A stretch of DNA of 64,000 nt, taken from positions 115,371 to 179,370 of the forward strand of contig CAWATW010000005.1 of assembly GCA_963785075.1 (NCBI GenBank). The letters run 5' to 3'. The DNA is from JAOUGY01 sp963785075. GTDB taxonomy: Bacteria; Actinomycetota; Acidimicrobiia; Spongiisociales; ZC4RG35. This document shows positions 1 to 11,130 of the stretch, one piece after another; positions within the stretch are counted from its first letter, which is position 1, and every line of letters starts with the position of its first letter. Under the pieces are notes generated by a model, which saw only the letters and a list, made by a program, of their open reading frames with translations, did not search any database and was not told the origin of the DNA. Position numbers and translations under genes: made by a program.

Positions 1-51
1 CATGAGTCCTGCTGCCGAGATGGCCTTGTGGACCTTGACGGGGTCGCTCAT
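1..51 (-). CDS. RNA pseudouridine synthase, N-terminal fragment (cut by window edge)
   Basis: Only 17 codons are inside the window. They read MSDPVKVHKAISAAGLM, which resembles the start of the S4 RNA-binding domain of RluB-type rRNA pseudouridine synthases (family pattern: a basic residue, VLA, AAG, then SRR). The ATG overlaps the scpB stop as ATGA, which fits the usual order scpA-scpB-rluB in Actinobacteria and suggests translational coupling. Family assignment rests on a short stretch plus gene order; the catalytic domain lies outside the window. Confidence 0.6.
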   Translation of the reverse strand, partial: MSDPVKVHKAISAAGLM

Positions 52-623
52 GCCTCTGGGCGGTCGGGACGGAACGTGTCCTCGAGGGCCTCCACCACCG
101 AAGTCGGTGGCACGTGGTCGGCGAGAGGTGGCAGCTCATCGAGGGAGACGAGGCCGAGTTTCTCGAGGAACAGATCGGTGGTGCGATACACGGCCGGGTG
201 TCCCGGCGTGTCGAGGCGTGCGGCTTCCTCGATGAGACCCATACGTTCCAGTGACCTGACCGCGGAGTCGGAGTCGACGCCTCGTATCTCTCCGATCTGC
301 CCTCGCGAAACGGGTTGCCGGTAGGCGACCACCGAGAGCACCTCGAGGGCGGCACCCGAGAGTTTGCGAGCCGTCGCCGATGTGGAGAACCGTTCGAGGT
401 ATGGATACGCGTCGGGATGCGAGTACAGGCGCCAGCCCTGGGCAACCCTCCGTACCACCAGCCCACTCCCCCGCGCTTCGAGCGATCGCGACAGCTCTTC
501 GAGCATCCCCTCGACCGCCTCCGCCGGAATCTCGAGAACCTCCGACAGCTCCTGGGTCGGGATGGGGGACTCGGTGACGAACAGGATGGCTTCGAGTGCA
601 GCTTCGGGGGTCACGACGCCCAC
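48..623 (-). CDS. scpB: Segregation and condensation protein B
   Basis: ScpB is the winged-helix dimer (kleisin-associated, Kite family) that binds ScpA and, with SMC, forms bacterial condensin for chromosome organisation. The 191-residue length is typical. Recognisable ScpB stretches are the N-terminal LEAILFVTESP at about 9-20 and the second winged helix with ALEVLSVVAYRQPVSRGQI at about 92-110, followed by the RGVDS segment. The start overlaps the end of scpA by 13 nt and the stop overlaps the pseudouridine synthase start as ATGA, so the genes are probably co-translated. Confidence 0.95.
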   Translation of the reverse strand: MGVVTPEAALEAILFVTESPIPTQELSEVLEIPAEAVEGMLEELSRSLEARGSGLVVRRVAQGWRLYSHPDAYPYLERFSTSATARKLSGAALEVLSVVAYRQPVSRGQIGEIRGVDSDSAVRSLERMGLIEEAARLDTPGHPAVYRTTDLFLEKLGLVSLDELPPLADHVPPTSVVEALEDTFRPDRPEA

Positions 624-1375
624 TCGGATCGGCCGATGGCATTGCTGCCCTCGGCGCGGTGCCGGACCTCGATCGCGGACAGCCAGTCATCTTGGGCCAA
701 CTCGACCATACCCCACCGTGCCAGCTCCAGGAGCGCCAGAAAATAGGCGGCCACCTCTACCTTCCGGGTGCAGTGCGATACGAGATCCTCGAACGTCGTG
801 TCCACTGCCTCGTTCACCCGGACACGCAGTTCGTCGATCGCCGACTGCACCGATGGAAGCTCCAGATCGAGATGGTCGAGATCCGGCTCGGCATCGTGTC
901 CGGCAAAGACCCGATTCGCGATCTGGGCCAACTCGTCGGCGTCGACCGGGATCACGATTTCGGCGATTGGGGGCGGGATCTTCTGATCGAGCCCTGAGAC
1001 TCGTGGAACAAGTCGATTGGAGGCTTGCATCCGAGCCGACAGCACCGCAGCCACGTCCTTGAACGTGACGCACATGAGGAGGCGGCTCAGGAGCCGATCG
1101 CGCTCCTCCATCAGCGCGAGTTCTTCGTCGAGATCCACCTCGCCGTCGCTGGGCAACAGATGCCGCACCTTGAGTTGGATGAGGGTGGCTGCGATGAGAA
1201 GGAACTCGCTGGTGACGTCGAGGTCGAGCTGGCGCATGTCGTCGAGGTAGGTGAGGTACTCCGTGACGAGATCACCCAGGCTGACCGCGGTCACGTCGAC
1301 CTGCTGTCGAGTGATCAGCTGAAGAAGGAGGTCGAGAGGGCCCTCGAACACTGCTGTTTTGACGTGGTAGCTCAT
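611..1375 (-). CDS. scpA: Segregation and condensation protein A (kleisin)
   Basis: ScpA is the kleisin that bridges the two SMC heads in bacterial condensin and binds the ScpB dimer. The 254-residue protein begins with the diagnostic motif FEGPLDLLLQLI at 10-21, followed by a helical N-terminal domain, an acidic middle and a C-terminal winged helix. Its ATG overlaps the HD-protein stop as ATGA and its end overlaps scpB by 13 nt. Length and order match other Actinobacteria. Confidence 0.95.
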   Translation of the reverse strand: MSYHVKTAVFEGPLDLLLQLITRQQVDVTAVSLGDLVTEYLTYLDDMRQLDLDVTSEFLLIAATLIQLKVRHLLPSDGEVDLDEELALMEERDRLLSRLLMCVTFKDVAAVLSARMQASNRLVPRVSGLDQKIPPPIAEIVIPVDADELAQIANRVFAGHDAEPDLDHLDLELPSVQSAIDELRVRVNEAVDTTFEDLVSHCTRKVEVAAYFLALLELARWGMVELAQDDWLSAIEVRHRAEGSNAIGRSEWAS

Positions 1376-1911
1376 GATGTTCCGTCGCGAGAGCCGTCAG
1401 GGTATCCGCTCTTGGGGCGGGTGTTCGGTAGCCGGGCGCGATCGGCGTCCATCAGCACCTGCCAGTCACCCTCCGGGATACTCGCCGGCCGTTCCCCGTG
1501 ATGAGCGCGTACGAAGTCGATCACGAAGGCCTCGGCGCCGAGCCTCTCGAGTTCTTCGGCTCCCAGCGCCCCGTGGCGGGCGTACAGGGCGAATCGACCG
1601 CGGAGCGGAAGGTGCAACCTGGCGGCGACCGACGCAAAGACCCGGCCGATCGTCCCGAGCCCGGCGTGTCGCTTGCCGACATCGTGGAGAATGGCCGCTC
1701 TGATGAGATCGCGGCGATCCGGGTGCAGCGTGGCGACATCGAGGCCACATTCCAGCCCGTGGCGCTGATCGGCGTCGGCCTGGGTGGTGAAGATGGCGAC
1801 CTCCCGATCTCGCAGCCACGTACCCAGCAGATCACGCTCCGCCGGCGACAGCGGTCGAGCCGTGAGCACATCGAAGAACCGCGCCGCCAGGTGGGACCAG
1901 TTGCCTGGCAT
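1372..1911 (-). CDS. HD-domain phosphohydrolase-like protein
   Basis: A 179-residue protein with HD-superfamily metal ligands: His51, then the His76-Asp77 pair in AAILHDVGKRH, a later His113 and a His-His pair near 137. HD proteins of this size hydrolyse phosphomonoesters or nucleotides; the substrate is not evident. I chose the ATG at 1911, four bases after the TraR-like stop; a longer reading would run into that neighbour with no family support. The stop overlaps scpA as ATGA. Placement among scpA, xerD and a DksA-like gene gives no clear role. Confidence 0.75.
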   Translation of the reverse strand: MPGNWSHLAARFFDVLTARPLSPAERDLLGTWLRDREVAIFTTQADADQRHGLECGLDVATLHPDRRDLIRAAILHDVGKRHAGLGTIGRVFASVAARLHLPLRGRFALYARHGALGAEELERLGAEAFVIDFVRAHHGERPASIPEGDWQVLMDADRARLPNTRPKSGYPDGSRDGTS

Positions 1912-1915
1912 CGGG

Positions 1916-2260
1916 TCAGCGGCGAACCTTGCAGTCGACGCAGTAGATCGATGCCGGGCGAGCCTCGAGCCGATCCGCAGGGATATCCGAGCCACATGAT
2001 GCACAGACGCCGTACGTCCCGTGCTCGATGCGCTCGAGTGCGCTGTCGATCTCTTCTATCTGCCCGGCGAGCGACTCGGCAAGACCGAGGCGCTCGGTCC
2101 GCTCGGCCGTCGCAGCTCCGGCATCGGCGAATCCATCGCCGTAGTCGACGTCGCTGCGGAGATCACCGCTTTCGGTAGCGCCGAGCTCGTCGAGCTGGTG
2201 AACCAGCTTCGTGCGTTCCTCGTTGAGGGCTTCGCGTGCATGTGCGGTATCGATCGGCAT
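1916..2260 (-). CDS. DksA/TraR-type C4 zinc-finger protein
   Basis: A 114-residue protein with an N-terminal coiled-coil-like segment and a C-terminal four-cysteine zinc finger: Cys86 and Cys89 in CASCG, Cys107 and Cys110 in CVDC. This is the DksA/TraR layout, whose best-known members act in the RNA polymerase secondary channel. Actinobacterial homologues are often short and of unproven role, with CarD and RbpA doing much of the regulation, so polymerase binding is inference. A GAGGAAAG ribosome-binding site sits directly before the ATG. Confidence 0.85.
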   Translation of the reverse strand: MPIDTAHAREALNEERTKLVHQLDELGATESGDLRSDVDYGDGFADAGAATAERTERLGLAESLAGQIEEIDSALERIEHGTYGVCASCGSDIPADRLEARPASIYCVDCKVRR

Positions 2261-2275
2261 CTTTCCTCGCCAGCT

Positions 2276-3154
2276 TCATCGGCTCCGCGGGTGCGCCTGG
2301 ACGAACACCTCCATGAGATGCCGTGGGCTGACCCGCGTGTAGACCTGGGTAGTGGTGACATTAGCGTGACCGAGCATTTCTTGAACCGATCGGAGATCGG
2401 CGCCCCCCTCGATCATGTGGGTAGCGGCCGAATGCCGAAGTACATGGGGTGAGATTCGATCGGGATCGATGCCGGTTCTGGTCGCCGCCTTCTTGACGAT
2501 CAGGAACGCGCCCTGGCGGCTCAACCGCCCCCCACGAAGATTGATGAAGACGGCGTCGTGTGGACCACGCGCCAACTCCATGCGGTCCGGCAGCCACCGT
2601 TCCACCGCGACAACGGCCTTGGATCCGAGCGGCACGAGACGCTCCTTCGACCCCTTGCCGGTGAGCTGAACGATCCGATCCACGAGATCGACGTGGGCGA
2701 GGTCCACATCGATCGCCTCCGACACCCGGGCCCCAGTGGCGTAGAGCATCTCCAGGAGCGCAGAGTCACGACGGCCTGCAACGGTCCCGGCATCGGGACT
2801 CTCCACGAGGGCGATGGCCTCTTCGACGGAGAGCGCCTTGGGCAGGGCGTCGGGAATCCGGGAGAGGTCCACGAGCGTGGTGGGGTCGTCGACGCGGTCG
2901 CCCTCGGCGACCTGGTACCGGTGCAGACCTCTCACCACCGCCATCTTCCGGTTCACGGATGACGGTGCGAGCCCGCGCTCGCGGAGATGAGAGACGAACG
3001 CCGACACGATTTCGGCATCCGGCGTTTCGGGACCGACGAATTCGAGGTACTGGTCGAGATCCCGCCGATAGGCCGCCAGGGTGTTCCGGCTGAGGCCGCG
3101 CTCCACCCTCAGCGTGAGCAAGTAGTCGGCGGCGGATCGGGCCAGCGGAGTCAT
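2276..3154 (-). CDS. xerD: Site-specific tyrosine recombinase XerD
   Basis: A 292-residue tyrosine recombinase with an N-terminal SAM-like core-binding domain (1-90) and a C-terminal catalytic domain. The active-site set is visible: Arg143 in ATGARVSE, Lys167, His237 and Arg240 in HVLRHSAATHM, His263 in LGHANV, and nucleophile Tyr272. XerD resolves chromosome dimers at dif. The position next to scpA/scpB and before the Nudix gene and pyrG matches the xerD neighbourhood of M. tuberculosis, which favours XerD over XerC or a phage integrase. Confidence 0.92.
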   Translation of the reverse strand: MTPLARSAADYLLTLRVERGLSRNTLAAYRRDLDQYLEFVGPETPDAEIVSAFVSHLRERGLAPSSVNRKMAVVRGLHRYQVAEGDRVDDPTTLVDLSRIPDALPKALSVEEAIALVESPDAGTVAGRRDSALLEMLYATGARVSEAIDVDLAHVDLVDRIVQLTGKGSKERLVPLGSKAVVAVERWLPDRMELARGPHDAVFINLRGGRLSRQGAFLIVKKAATRTGIDPDRISPHVLRHSAATHMIEGGADLRSVQEMLGHANVTTTQVYTRVSPRHLMEVFVQAHPRSR

Positions 3155-3180
3155 GCCGTCAGGATCGCAGATCCGGCCGT

Positions 3181-5522
<2,342 letters not shown>

Positions 5523-7127
5523 TCAGTTGATGTGCTTTCCGCCTTCCCACAGCTTGTCTCTGAGAACGAACTTCTGGATCTTGCCTGTCGACGTCTTTGG
5601 AAGTGCATCCACGAACTCGACTTCGTCAGGCGCCTTGAAACGGGCGATGGAGCTGCGAACGTGTTCGATGATGTCGTCGGCCGTCGCAGTGGCACCTGGC
5701 TTGAGAGTCACGAATGCCTTGGGGCGCTCCCCCCACTTCTCGTGGGGCATCGACACGACGGCACACTCCAACACGGCCGGATGGCTCACGATCGTCTGCT
5801 CGACCTCGATCGTCGAGATGTTCTCGCCTCCCGAGATGATGATGTCCTTGGCGCGATCTCGAAGCTCGATGTACCCGTCGGGATGCCAGACACCGAGATC
5901 TCCGGAGTGGAACCAGCCTCCCTCGAACGCCTTCACGGTGGCTGCCTCATCTGCGTAGTAGCCCGCCATCACATTGTTGCCACGCATGACCACCTCGCCC
6001 ATCGTCGCTCCATCTCTGGGAACGTCGTTCATCTCGTCGTCCACGACCCGAATGGGGTCTGCGCCGATGTAGGCGACACCCTGCCTCGCCTGGAGTCTCA
6101 CCCGCACATCCTCGGGCTCACCGGCCCAGCCGGTCTGAGGCTGGCAGACCGTATAAGGGCCGTACGTCTCGGTGAGGCCGTACACATGGACGATCTCGGC
6201 ACCGAGAGCGTTCATCTGGGCGATGATCGTGGGGGAAGGTGGCGCACCCGCAGTGGTGGCGACGAACGGGCGTTCGAACGGCGCCGCATCCGGATCGTTG
6301 ACCATCGAGATCATCACGGTCGGCGCCGCGTTCAGATGTGTGACACCTTCATCGGCGATGAGTCTCCAGATCTCGCCGGGATCGACAGCCCGCAGACACA
6401 CACTGGTGCCTCCGATCGCCGGAAGCGCCCAGGTCGTGCACCATCCATTGCAGTGGAACATCGGCAGCGTCCAGAGGTAGACCGAGTCCGGCGAGTGCTT
6501 GCTGTGGAGCAGCTCGGCCAGTGCATTGAGGTGTGCGCCGCGGTGCGTGTACATGACGCCCTTGGGACGCCCGGTGGTGCCCGACGTGTAGTTGATCGAG
6601 ATGGCGCGCTCTTCGTCGTCGACGCGAAACGGAAGGGGTTCATCCGACCCACGGCCGATGAGCTCGTGGTACCCGAAGTGACCTTCGACGGGGTCGGCCT
6701 CAGAGTGTGGATCGTGGAGCGTGACCACCTCCCGGAGATCCGGGCAGTTCTGGACATGACCGGCCACCGTGGGGTACAGGCCCGTGTCGACCACGAGGAT
6801 CGACGCACCCGAATGCTGAAGGATGTATTCGATCTCCGGACCCGAGAGCCTGGTGTTGATGGCGACCAGAACGCCGCGGGCCAACGGCACACCGAAATGG
6901 GCGATCAGCATCTCGGGGAGGTTGGGCATCAGATATGCCACACGATCGCCGGGCTCGATTCCCGACGCCTGCAGCGCCCGCGCCAGCCGAACCGCGGCTG
7001 CCTTCAGCTCGAGGTAGTTGATCGACCGATCTCGATATCGGATCGCCGTCTTGTCAGGGAAGACGTCCGCCGATCGTTCGAGGAAGAGCAGCGGCGTGAG
7101 CTCGGTGATGGAAACTCGATCTCTCAT
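5523..7127 (-). CDS. AMP-dependent acyl-CoA synthetase
   Basis: A 534-residue member of the ANL superfamily, which activates a carboxylic acid with ATP to an acyl-adenylate and then loads CoA. The P-loop motif YTSGTTGRPKG is at 180-190. The GLTET motif (VHYGLTETYG type), the hinge region with SGGENIST and the C-terminal lysine in KTSTGKIQKF are all present. The FadD-like medium or long acyl substrate is an inference. The start overlaps the ECHDC3-like gene stop as ATGA, so the two proteins are likely made together and act on the same acyl group. Confidence 0.9.
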   Translation of the reverse strand: MRDRVSITELTPLLFLERSADVFPDKTAIRYRDRSINYLELKAAAVRLARALQASGIEPGDRVAYLMPNLPEMLIAHFGVPLARGVLVAINTRLSGPEIEYILQHSGASILVVDTGLYPTVAGHVQNCPDLREVVTLHDPHSEADPVEGHFGYHELIGRGSDEPLPFRVDDEERAISINYTSGTTGRPKGVMYTHRGAHLNALAELLHSKHSPDSVYLWTLPMFHCNGWCTTWALPAIGGTSVCLRAVDPGEIWRLIADEGVTHLNAAPTVMISMVNDPDAAPFERPFVATTAGAPPSPTIIAQMNALGAEIVHVYGLTETYGPYTVCQPQTGWAGEPEDVRVRLQARQGVAYIGADPIRVVDDEMNDVPRDGATMGEVVMRGNNVMAGYYADEAATVKAFEGGWFHSGDLGVWHPDGYIELRDRAKDIIISGGENISTIEVEQTIVSHPAVLECAVVSMPHEKWGERPKAFVTLKPGATATADDIIEHVRSSIARFKAPDEVEFVDALPKTSTGKIQKFVLRDKLWEGGKHIN

Positions 7128-7924
7128 GCCTCGGAGCGTAGATCTTCGTTGCCGGAGCGGCCGTCGGATGGCCAGTTGGGCCGGCGTTTCTCGAGGAAGG
7201 CCCCGATGCCCTCCGTGGCCTCGGGAAGGCGCGCATTCGAGGCCATCACCGCCTTGGTGAGGTCGTAGGCCCGGTGTTCGTCGAGCTCCACCTGGCTGTA
7301 GAAAGCCTCCTTGCCGATTCCGATCACTGTCGGGCTGAACCGCACGATCTGTGCGACGAGACGCTCGACCTCTGCGTCGAGGTCGGCCGGCGCCACCACC
7401 CGATTGACCAGACCCCAGTCTCGAGCGGTGGCGGCGTCGATCGGCTCACCCGTGAGCAGCATCTCCATCGCACGCTTTCTCCCCACGGCCCTGCTGATGG
7501 GAACCATCGGAGTGGAGCAGAACAATCCGATCTTGACTCCTGGAGTCGCAAACGTCGCCGATTCGGAGGCGACGACGAGATCACAGGCGGCCACGAGCTG
7601 ACAACCTGCCGCCGTAGCCACTCCGTGCACCCGGGCCATCACCGGCTGCGGGACGCGATGGATCGTCTCCATCAGCACCGTGCATCGGTCGAACAGGGCG
7701 GTGTAGAACCCCGGATCACGCTGGACCATCTCACCAAGGTCATGCCCGGCGGAGAACACAGGGCCATCGGCGGCGACGACGATCACCTGGCTGTCGGCGG
7801 GGACAGCTTCGAGCGCATCGATCAGTTCGCCCATGAGCGCCATCGAGAGAGCGTTGCGACGTTCAGGTCGAGCGAGGGTGATCGTGGACACCGGCCCGGC
7901 GTGTTCGGTGCGGATGTGTTCCAT
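7124..7924 (-). CDS. ECHDC3-like enoyl-CoA hydratase/isomerase family protein without catalytic glutamates
   Basis: A 266-residue crotonase-fold protein. The oxyanion-hole regions (FSAGHDL and GVATAAGCQLVAACDLV) are intact. The two glutamates used by classical enoyl-CoA hydratases are not: the first aligns with Gln in AAGCQL and the second with Gly in FATPGVKIGL. The sequence pattern, including GLFCSTP and LLTGEPI, matches the ECHDC3 branch, whose chemistry is not well defined. It is translationally coupled to an acyl-CoA synthetase. The start is ATG at 7924. Confidence 0.85.
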   Translation of the reverse strand: MEHIRTEHAGPVSTITLARPERRNALSMALMGELIDALEAVPADSQVIVVAADGPVFSAGHDLGEMVQRDPGFYTALFDRCTVLMETIHRVPQPVMARVHGVATAAGCQLVAACDLVVASESATFATPGVKIGLFCSTPMVPISRAVGRKRAMEMLLTGEPIDAATARDWGLVNRVVAPADLDAEVERLVAQIVRFSPTVIGIGKEAFYSQVELDEHRAYDLTKAVMASNARLPEATEGIGAFLEKRRPNWPSDGRSGNEDLRSEA

Positions 7925-7962
7925 GCCCCGAGTATGGCCCGCTCAGTCGGCGTATGTGGGGT

Positions 7963-9570
7963 TCACGATGTTCGTCCTGCTCGCGCCAGATCGACGAGCT
8001 CTTCGGCAGCTTCCCGCCCGCGTTCGGAGTCGGGCAGTCCGGCCAGCATCCGACTGAGCTCCTCGATCCTTTTGTCCGCGTCCACTACCGCCACGCTCGC
8101 TCCATCGTCGGTTCGGGTCACGACGTAGTGCAGATCTGCGAACGCCGCCACCTGCGGGAGGTGCGTGACACACAGGACCTGGCGATGCTCGGCCAGCGCT
8201 GCGAGTTTGCGCCCGACCTCCAAGGCGGTGACACCACCCACGCCCGCATCGATCTCGTCGAAGACGAGCGTTTCGGTGTCGCCGGCCCCTCCGGCGAGCC
8301 GCAATGCCAGGACCAGGCGACTCAATTCGCCGCCTGAGGCCACCTTCGCTATCTCACCCGGCTTGAGACGTCGGTCGGAGGCAAACCGCAGCTCGACGAT
8401 GTCCGTGCCGGAGGCCGACGGCTCGCCGGGCGCAACGACAGGGGCAACGATGGGGTCCTTGAACCCGAGTTCACGCAGATGGTGCTCGGCGGTGACCGCC
8501 AAGGTCTCGGCTGCCCGCACGCGGGCCCCCATCAAGGCGGTGCCCACGATGTCCAGCCGGCTTCGTACCTCGTCGAGCTGTTCGTCGAGTGTGTCGGCCC
8601 GGGTGAGCAGGTCGTCGAGGTCGTCGAGACGCTCCTTCGCAGCTGTTGCGAACGCAAGCACATCGTCGAGTTGGGGCCCGTACTTTCGCCGGAGGTCGTT
8701 GAGGGCACGAAGACGCTCCTCCGAGACCTCAAGGCCCCCTTCTTCGCTCTGGAGATCGTCGAGTGAAGCACCGAGCCGAATGGCGATGCCACCCATGCCG
8801 TCCTCGATGGCCTCGAGTTCGCCGAGCGCGGGCTCGAGGCCGGGATCGTAGGCGGCGGCTTTGCGGATCTCGGCGACCGAGGCTCCGAGATCGTCCCGCC
8901 CGCGATCGAGGGCTTCACTTGCGGCAGTGACATGCAGACGCAGCGTCTCCGCATTTCGCAGCCGCGACAGCCGGGTCTCGAGCTCCACGTCCTCACCGGG
9001 CTCGAATCCTGCACGTTCGATCTCCGAGATCTGATGGCGGAGGAGATCTCGCTCGCGCTCGAGGGAGGGTCGATCGCCGCCGATGGTCTTCTGGTCGGCG
9101 AGCAGACGGCGGTATTCCGCCCAGGCCTCGGCGTAGTCGTCGAGGCTCGCCCTTCCTGGAGCATCGAGTGTCTGATCGATTGCGGCCCTCACCTCGGATG
9201 GACGAGTGATCGACAGCTGGTCGTGCTGGGCGACGATCTCGACAACACCGGTGGTGGCCGCGTCGAGGGCCGCAGCCGAGGCGACGGATCCGTCGAGATA
9301 CGCACGACTTCTGCCGGTCGCCGTGAGACGCCTGCCGGCGGCGACTTCCCTGCCGTCTGCGGTCACGAACCGTCCCTCGACGGTTGCTTCCTCCGCAAAC
9401 GGGCCGATGAGGTCGGATCGGGCGGAAGCGCCCAGCAACAAACGGAGCGCACCGAGGAGCAACGTCTTCCCCGTTCCGGTCTCCCCGGTGATGACGGTGA
9501 GTCCTGCGCCCGGCTCGAGGCGCGCCTCTTCGATGATGCCGAGATTGCGGACGATCAGCTCGTCGAGCAC
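7963..9570 (-). CDS. recN: DNA repair protein RecN
   Basis: RecN is an SMC-like ATPase that acts early in double-strand-break repair. The head domain starts with LDELIVRNLGIIEEA and Walker A GETGTGKT. The middle is a long charged coiled coil, and the C-terminal head has the ABC signature region (KVASGGELSRL) and Walker B (VFDEIDAGVGG). I chose the GTG at 9570, one base after the nadK stop, giving 535 residues. An earlier start would overlap nadK by about 80 bases without family support. Order tlyA-nadK-recN is conserved in Actinobacteria. Confidence 0.93.
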   Translation of the reverse strand: MLDELIVRNLGIIEEARLEPGAGLTVITGETGTGKTLLLGALRLLLGASARSDLIGPFAEEATVEGRFVTADGREVAAGRRLTATGRSRAYLDGSVASAAALDAATTGVVEIVAQHDQLSITRPSEVRAAIDQTLDAPGRASLDDYAEAWAEYRRLLADQKTIGGDRPSLERERDLLRHQISEIERAGFEPGEDVELETRLSRLRNAETLRLHVTAASEALDRGRDDLGASVAEIRKAAAYDPGLEPALGELEAIEDGMGGIAIRLGASLDDLQSEEGGLEVSEERLRALNDLRRKYGPQLDDVLAFATAAKERLDDLDDLLTRADTLDEQLDEVRSRLDIVGTALMGARVRAAETLAVTAEHHLRELGFKDPIVAPVVAPGEPSASGTDIVELRFASDRRLKPGEIAKVASGGELSRLVLALRLAGGAGDTETLVFDEIDAGVGGVTALEVGRKLAALAEHRQVLCVTHLPQVAAFADLHYVVTRTDDGASVAVVDADKRIEELSRMLAGLPDSERGREAAEELVDLARAGRTS

Positions 9571-9571
9571 C

Positions 9572-10363
9572 TCACTCCAATCCGAACTTCCGGGTGACCC
9601 GAGCCGGAAATCCCTCGATGTCGTAGCGAACGAAACCGATCGACCGCTCACCGCGGGTGACGGTCACGCTCTCTCCTTCGTGCGCCTCACCGATCTCGAA
9701 ACCGTCCACGCTGATCCGGACCGAGCGGTCGCCCGCCACACGGATGATGATCGTGACGTCGGGCGGCAGCACCAGGGTCCGGTTGAAGAGCGAATGCGGC
9801 GCAACCGGTGTGAAGAGCAACGTGTCGAGTGCAGGGTCGACGAGCGGTCCACCGGCCGAGAAGGCGTAGGCGGTCGACCCGGTCGACGTGGCGAGCACGA
9901 CCCCGTCTGCGCGATGGGTCAGGAAGGCTTCGCCGTTCACCTGAACGTCCAGCACCACCAGCCGCTGCGACTCGATCTTCTCGACCACCACATCATTCAG
10001 TCCTACGGCCTCCGCACCATTCTCGAGCCGCGCCTTGAGGGTCAGCCGCTGCTCCACTCGGTACTCGCCCGCCACCAATCGATCGAGAGAGGTCTCGAGT
10101 TCGTCGGGCTCGGCTTCAGCGAGGAATCCGATGGTTCCCATGTTGAATCCGAGGACGGGCACATCGATTCGGAAGGCGGTCCTCGCAGCATCCAAGACGG
10201 TGCCATCACCACCCACGGCGACGACGAGATCGATGTCGGCGGCGTCATCTCCTGGCCCGAGCATCCGGCATCCCAAGCCTCGGTCGGCGGCGGCAGCGGC
10301 CAGTTGCTCGGCGAACGCCGCGGCGGCGGTTCTCCCGTGATTGACGATGAGACCGAGTTTCAT
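9572..10363 (-). CDS. nadK: NAD kinase
   Basis: NAD kinase phosphorylates NAD to NADP. The 263-residue protein starts MKLGLIVNHG, has the GGDGT motif at 51-55, the LGFNMGTIGFL segment, the GLNDVVVEK stretch and the substrate-binding STGSTAYAFSAGG loop. The ATG at 10363 overlaps the tlyA stop as ATGA. This start also fits the family N-terminus better than a reading 16 codons longer. Confidence 0.94.
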   Translation of the reverse strand: MKLGLIVNHGRTAAAAFAEQLAAAAADRGLGCRMLGPGDDAADIDLVVAVGGDGTVLDAARTAFRIDVPVLGFNMGTIGFLAEAEPDELETSLDRLVAGEYRVEQRLTLKARLENGAEAVGLNDVVVEKIESQRLVVLDVQVNGEAFLTHRADGVVLATSTGSTAYAFSAGGPLVDPALDTLLFTPVAPHSLFNRTLVLPPDVTIIIRVAGDRSVRISVDGFEIGEAHEGESVTVTRGERSIGFVRYDIEGFPARVTRKFGLE

Positions 10364-11130
10364 ACGGGTATCTCCAGATGCGCGGCCGGGGCGTTGGATC
10401 GTACGCACCAAACGAAGAACTCACGATTTCCCTTGGCGCCCTCTATGGGTGATCGGCACACCGATCGAGCACCCAGGTCGTTGGCGGCCAAACACTCGAC
10501 GACCTTGGTGATGGCGGCTCGGTGGAGCTCCGGATCCGAAACCACGCCCCCTCTGCCCACCTCTCCCTTGCCGACCTCGAACTGCGGCTTGACCAAGAGG
10601 ACCAGATCTGCGCCGGGAGCGGCGAGCGCCGACAGCGCCGGAGCAACCGTGCACAGCGAGATGAACGACAGGTCACCGACGATCAGATCGAAGGTGCCCC
10701 CGAGGTCTTGTGGTGTCACCGCACGGATGTTGGTGCGGTCCACCACGGTGACCCTGGCATCGGCCGATATCCGGTCGTCGAGCTGCCCGTAGCCGACGTC
10801 CACGGCTGTCACCGATTCGACACCGTGCTGGAGCAGGAAGTCGGTGAACCCGCCGGTCGAGGCGCCCGCGTCGAGCGCTCTCCGACCGGCGACATTCAGA
10901 CCGAATTCGGCGATGGCTCCGGCCAGCTTCACGCCGCCCCTGCCGACGTATGGCGGAGGTTCGGCGACGAAGTCGATCGAAGAGGCGGCGTCGACGAGGC
11001 TGGCGGGTTTGGGATTCAACAGACCTTGGACCCGAACCATCCCGGCATCGATGAGCTCCGAAGCGTGCGACCGGCTTCGGGCGAGCCCGCGGCGAACCAT
11101 CTCGCGGTCGAGTCGATGTCGTGCGCTCAG
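10360..11130 (-). CDS. tlyA: TlyA-type 16S/23S rRNA 2'-O-methyltransferase, probable CTG start
   Basis: TlyA methylates ribose 2'-OH of C1409 in 16S and C1920 in 23S rRNA in mycobacteria. It has an N-terminal S4 domain and a C-terminal Rossmann methyltransferase domain with LDAGASTGGFTDFLL, VGDLSFISL and KPQFEVG. The first ATG (11100) falls inside the S4 domain and drops SARHRLDRE, which aligns with the start of M. tuberculosis TlyA. No in-frame ATG, GTG or TTG lies upstream before the stop. A CTG at 11130 overlaps the preceding stop as CTGA, like the 4-nt overlaps elsewhere here, so I take it as the start (256 residues). Confidence 0.85.
   Translation of the reverse strand: MSARHRLDREMVRRGLARSRSHASELIDAGMVRVQGLLNPKPASLVDAASSIDFVAEPPPYVGRGGVKLAGAIAEFGLNVAGRRALDAGASTGGFTDFLLQHGVESVTAVDVGYGQLDDRISADARVTVVDRTNIRAVTPQDLGGTFDLIVGDLSFISLCTVAPALSALAAPGADLVLLVKPQFEVGKGEVGRGGVVSDPELHRAAITKVVECLAANDLGARSVCRSPIEGAKGNREFFVWCVRSNAPAAHLEIPV

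Noticed and set aside
9571..9651. Upstream start for recN inside nadK
   Set aside because: Adds 27 residues with no family similarity; the GTG after the nadK stop fits RecN proteins.
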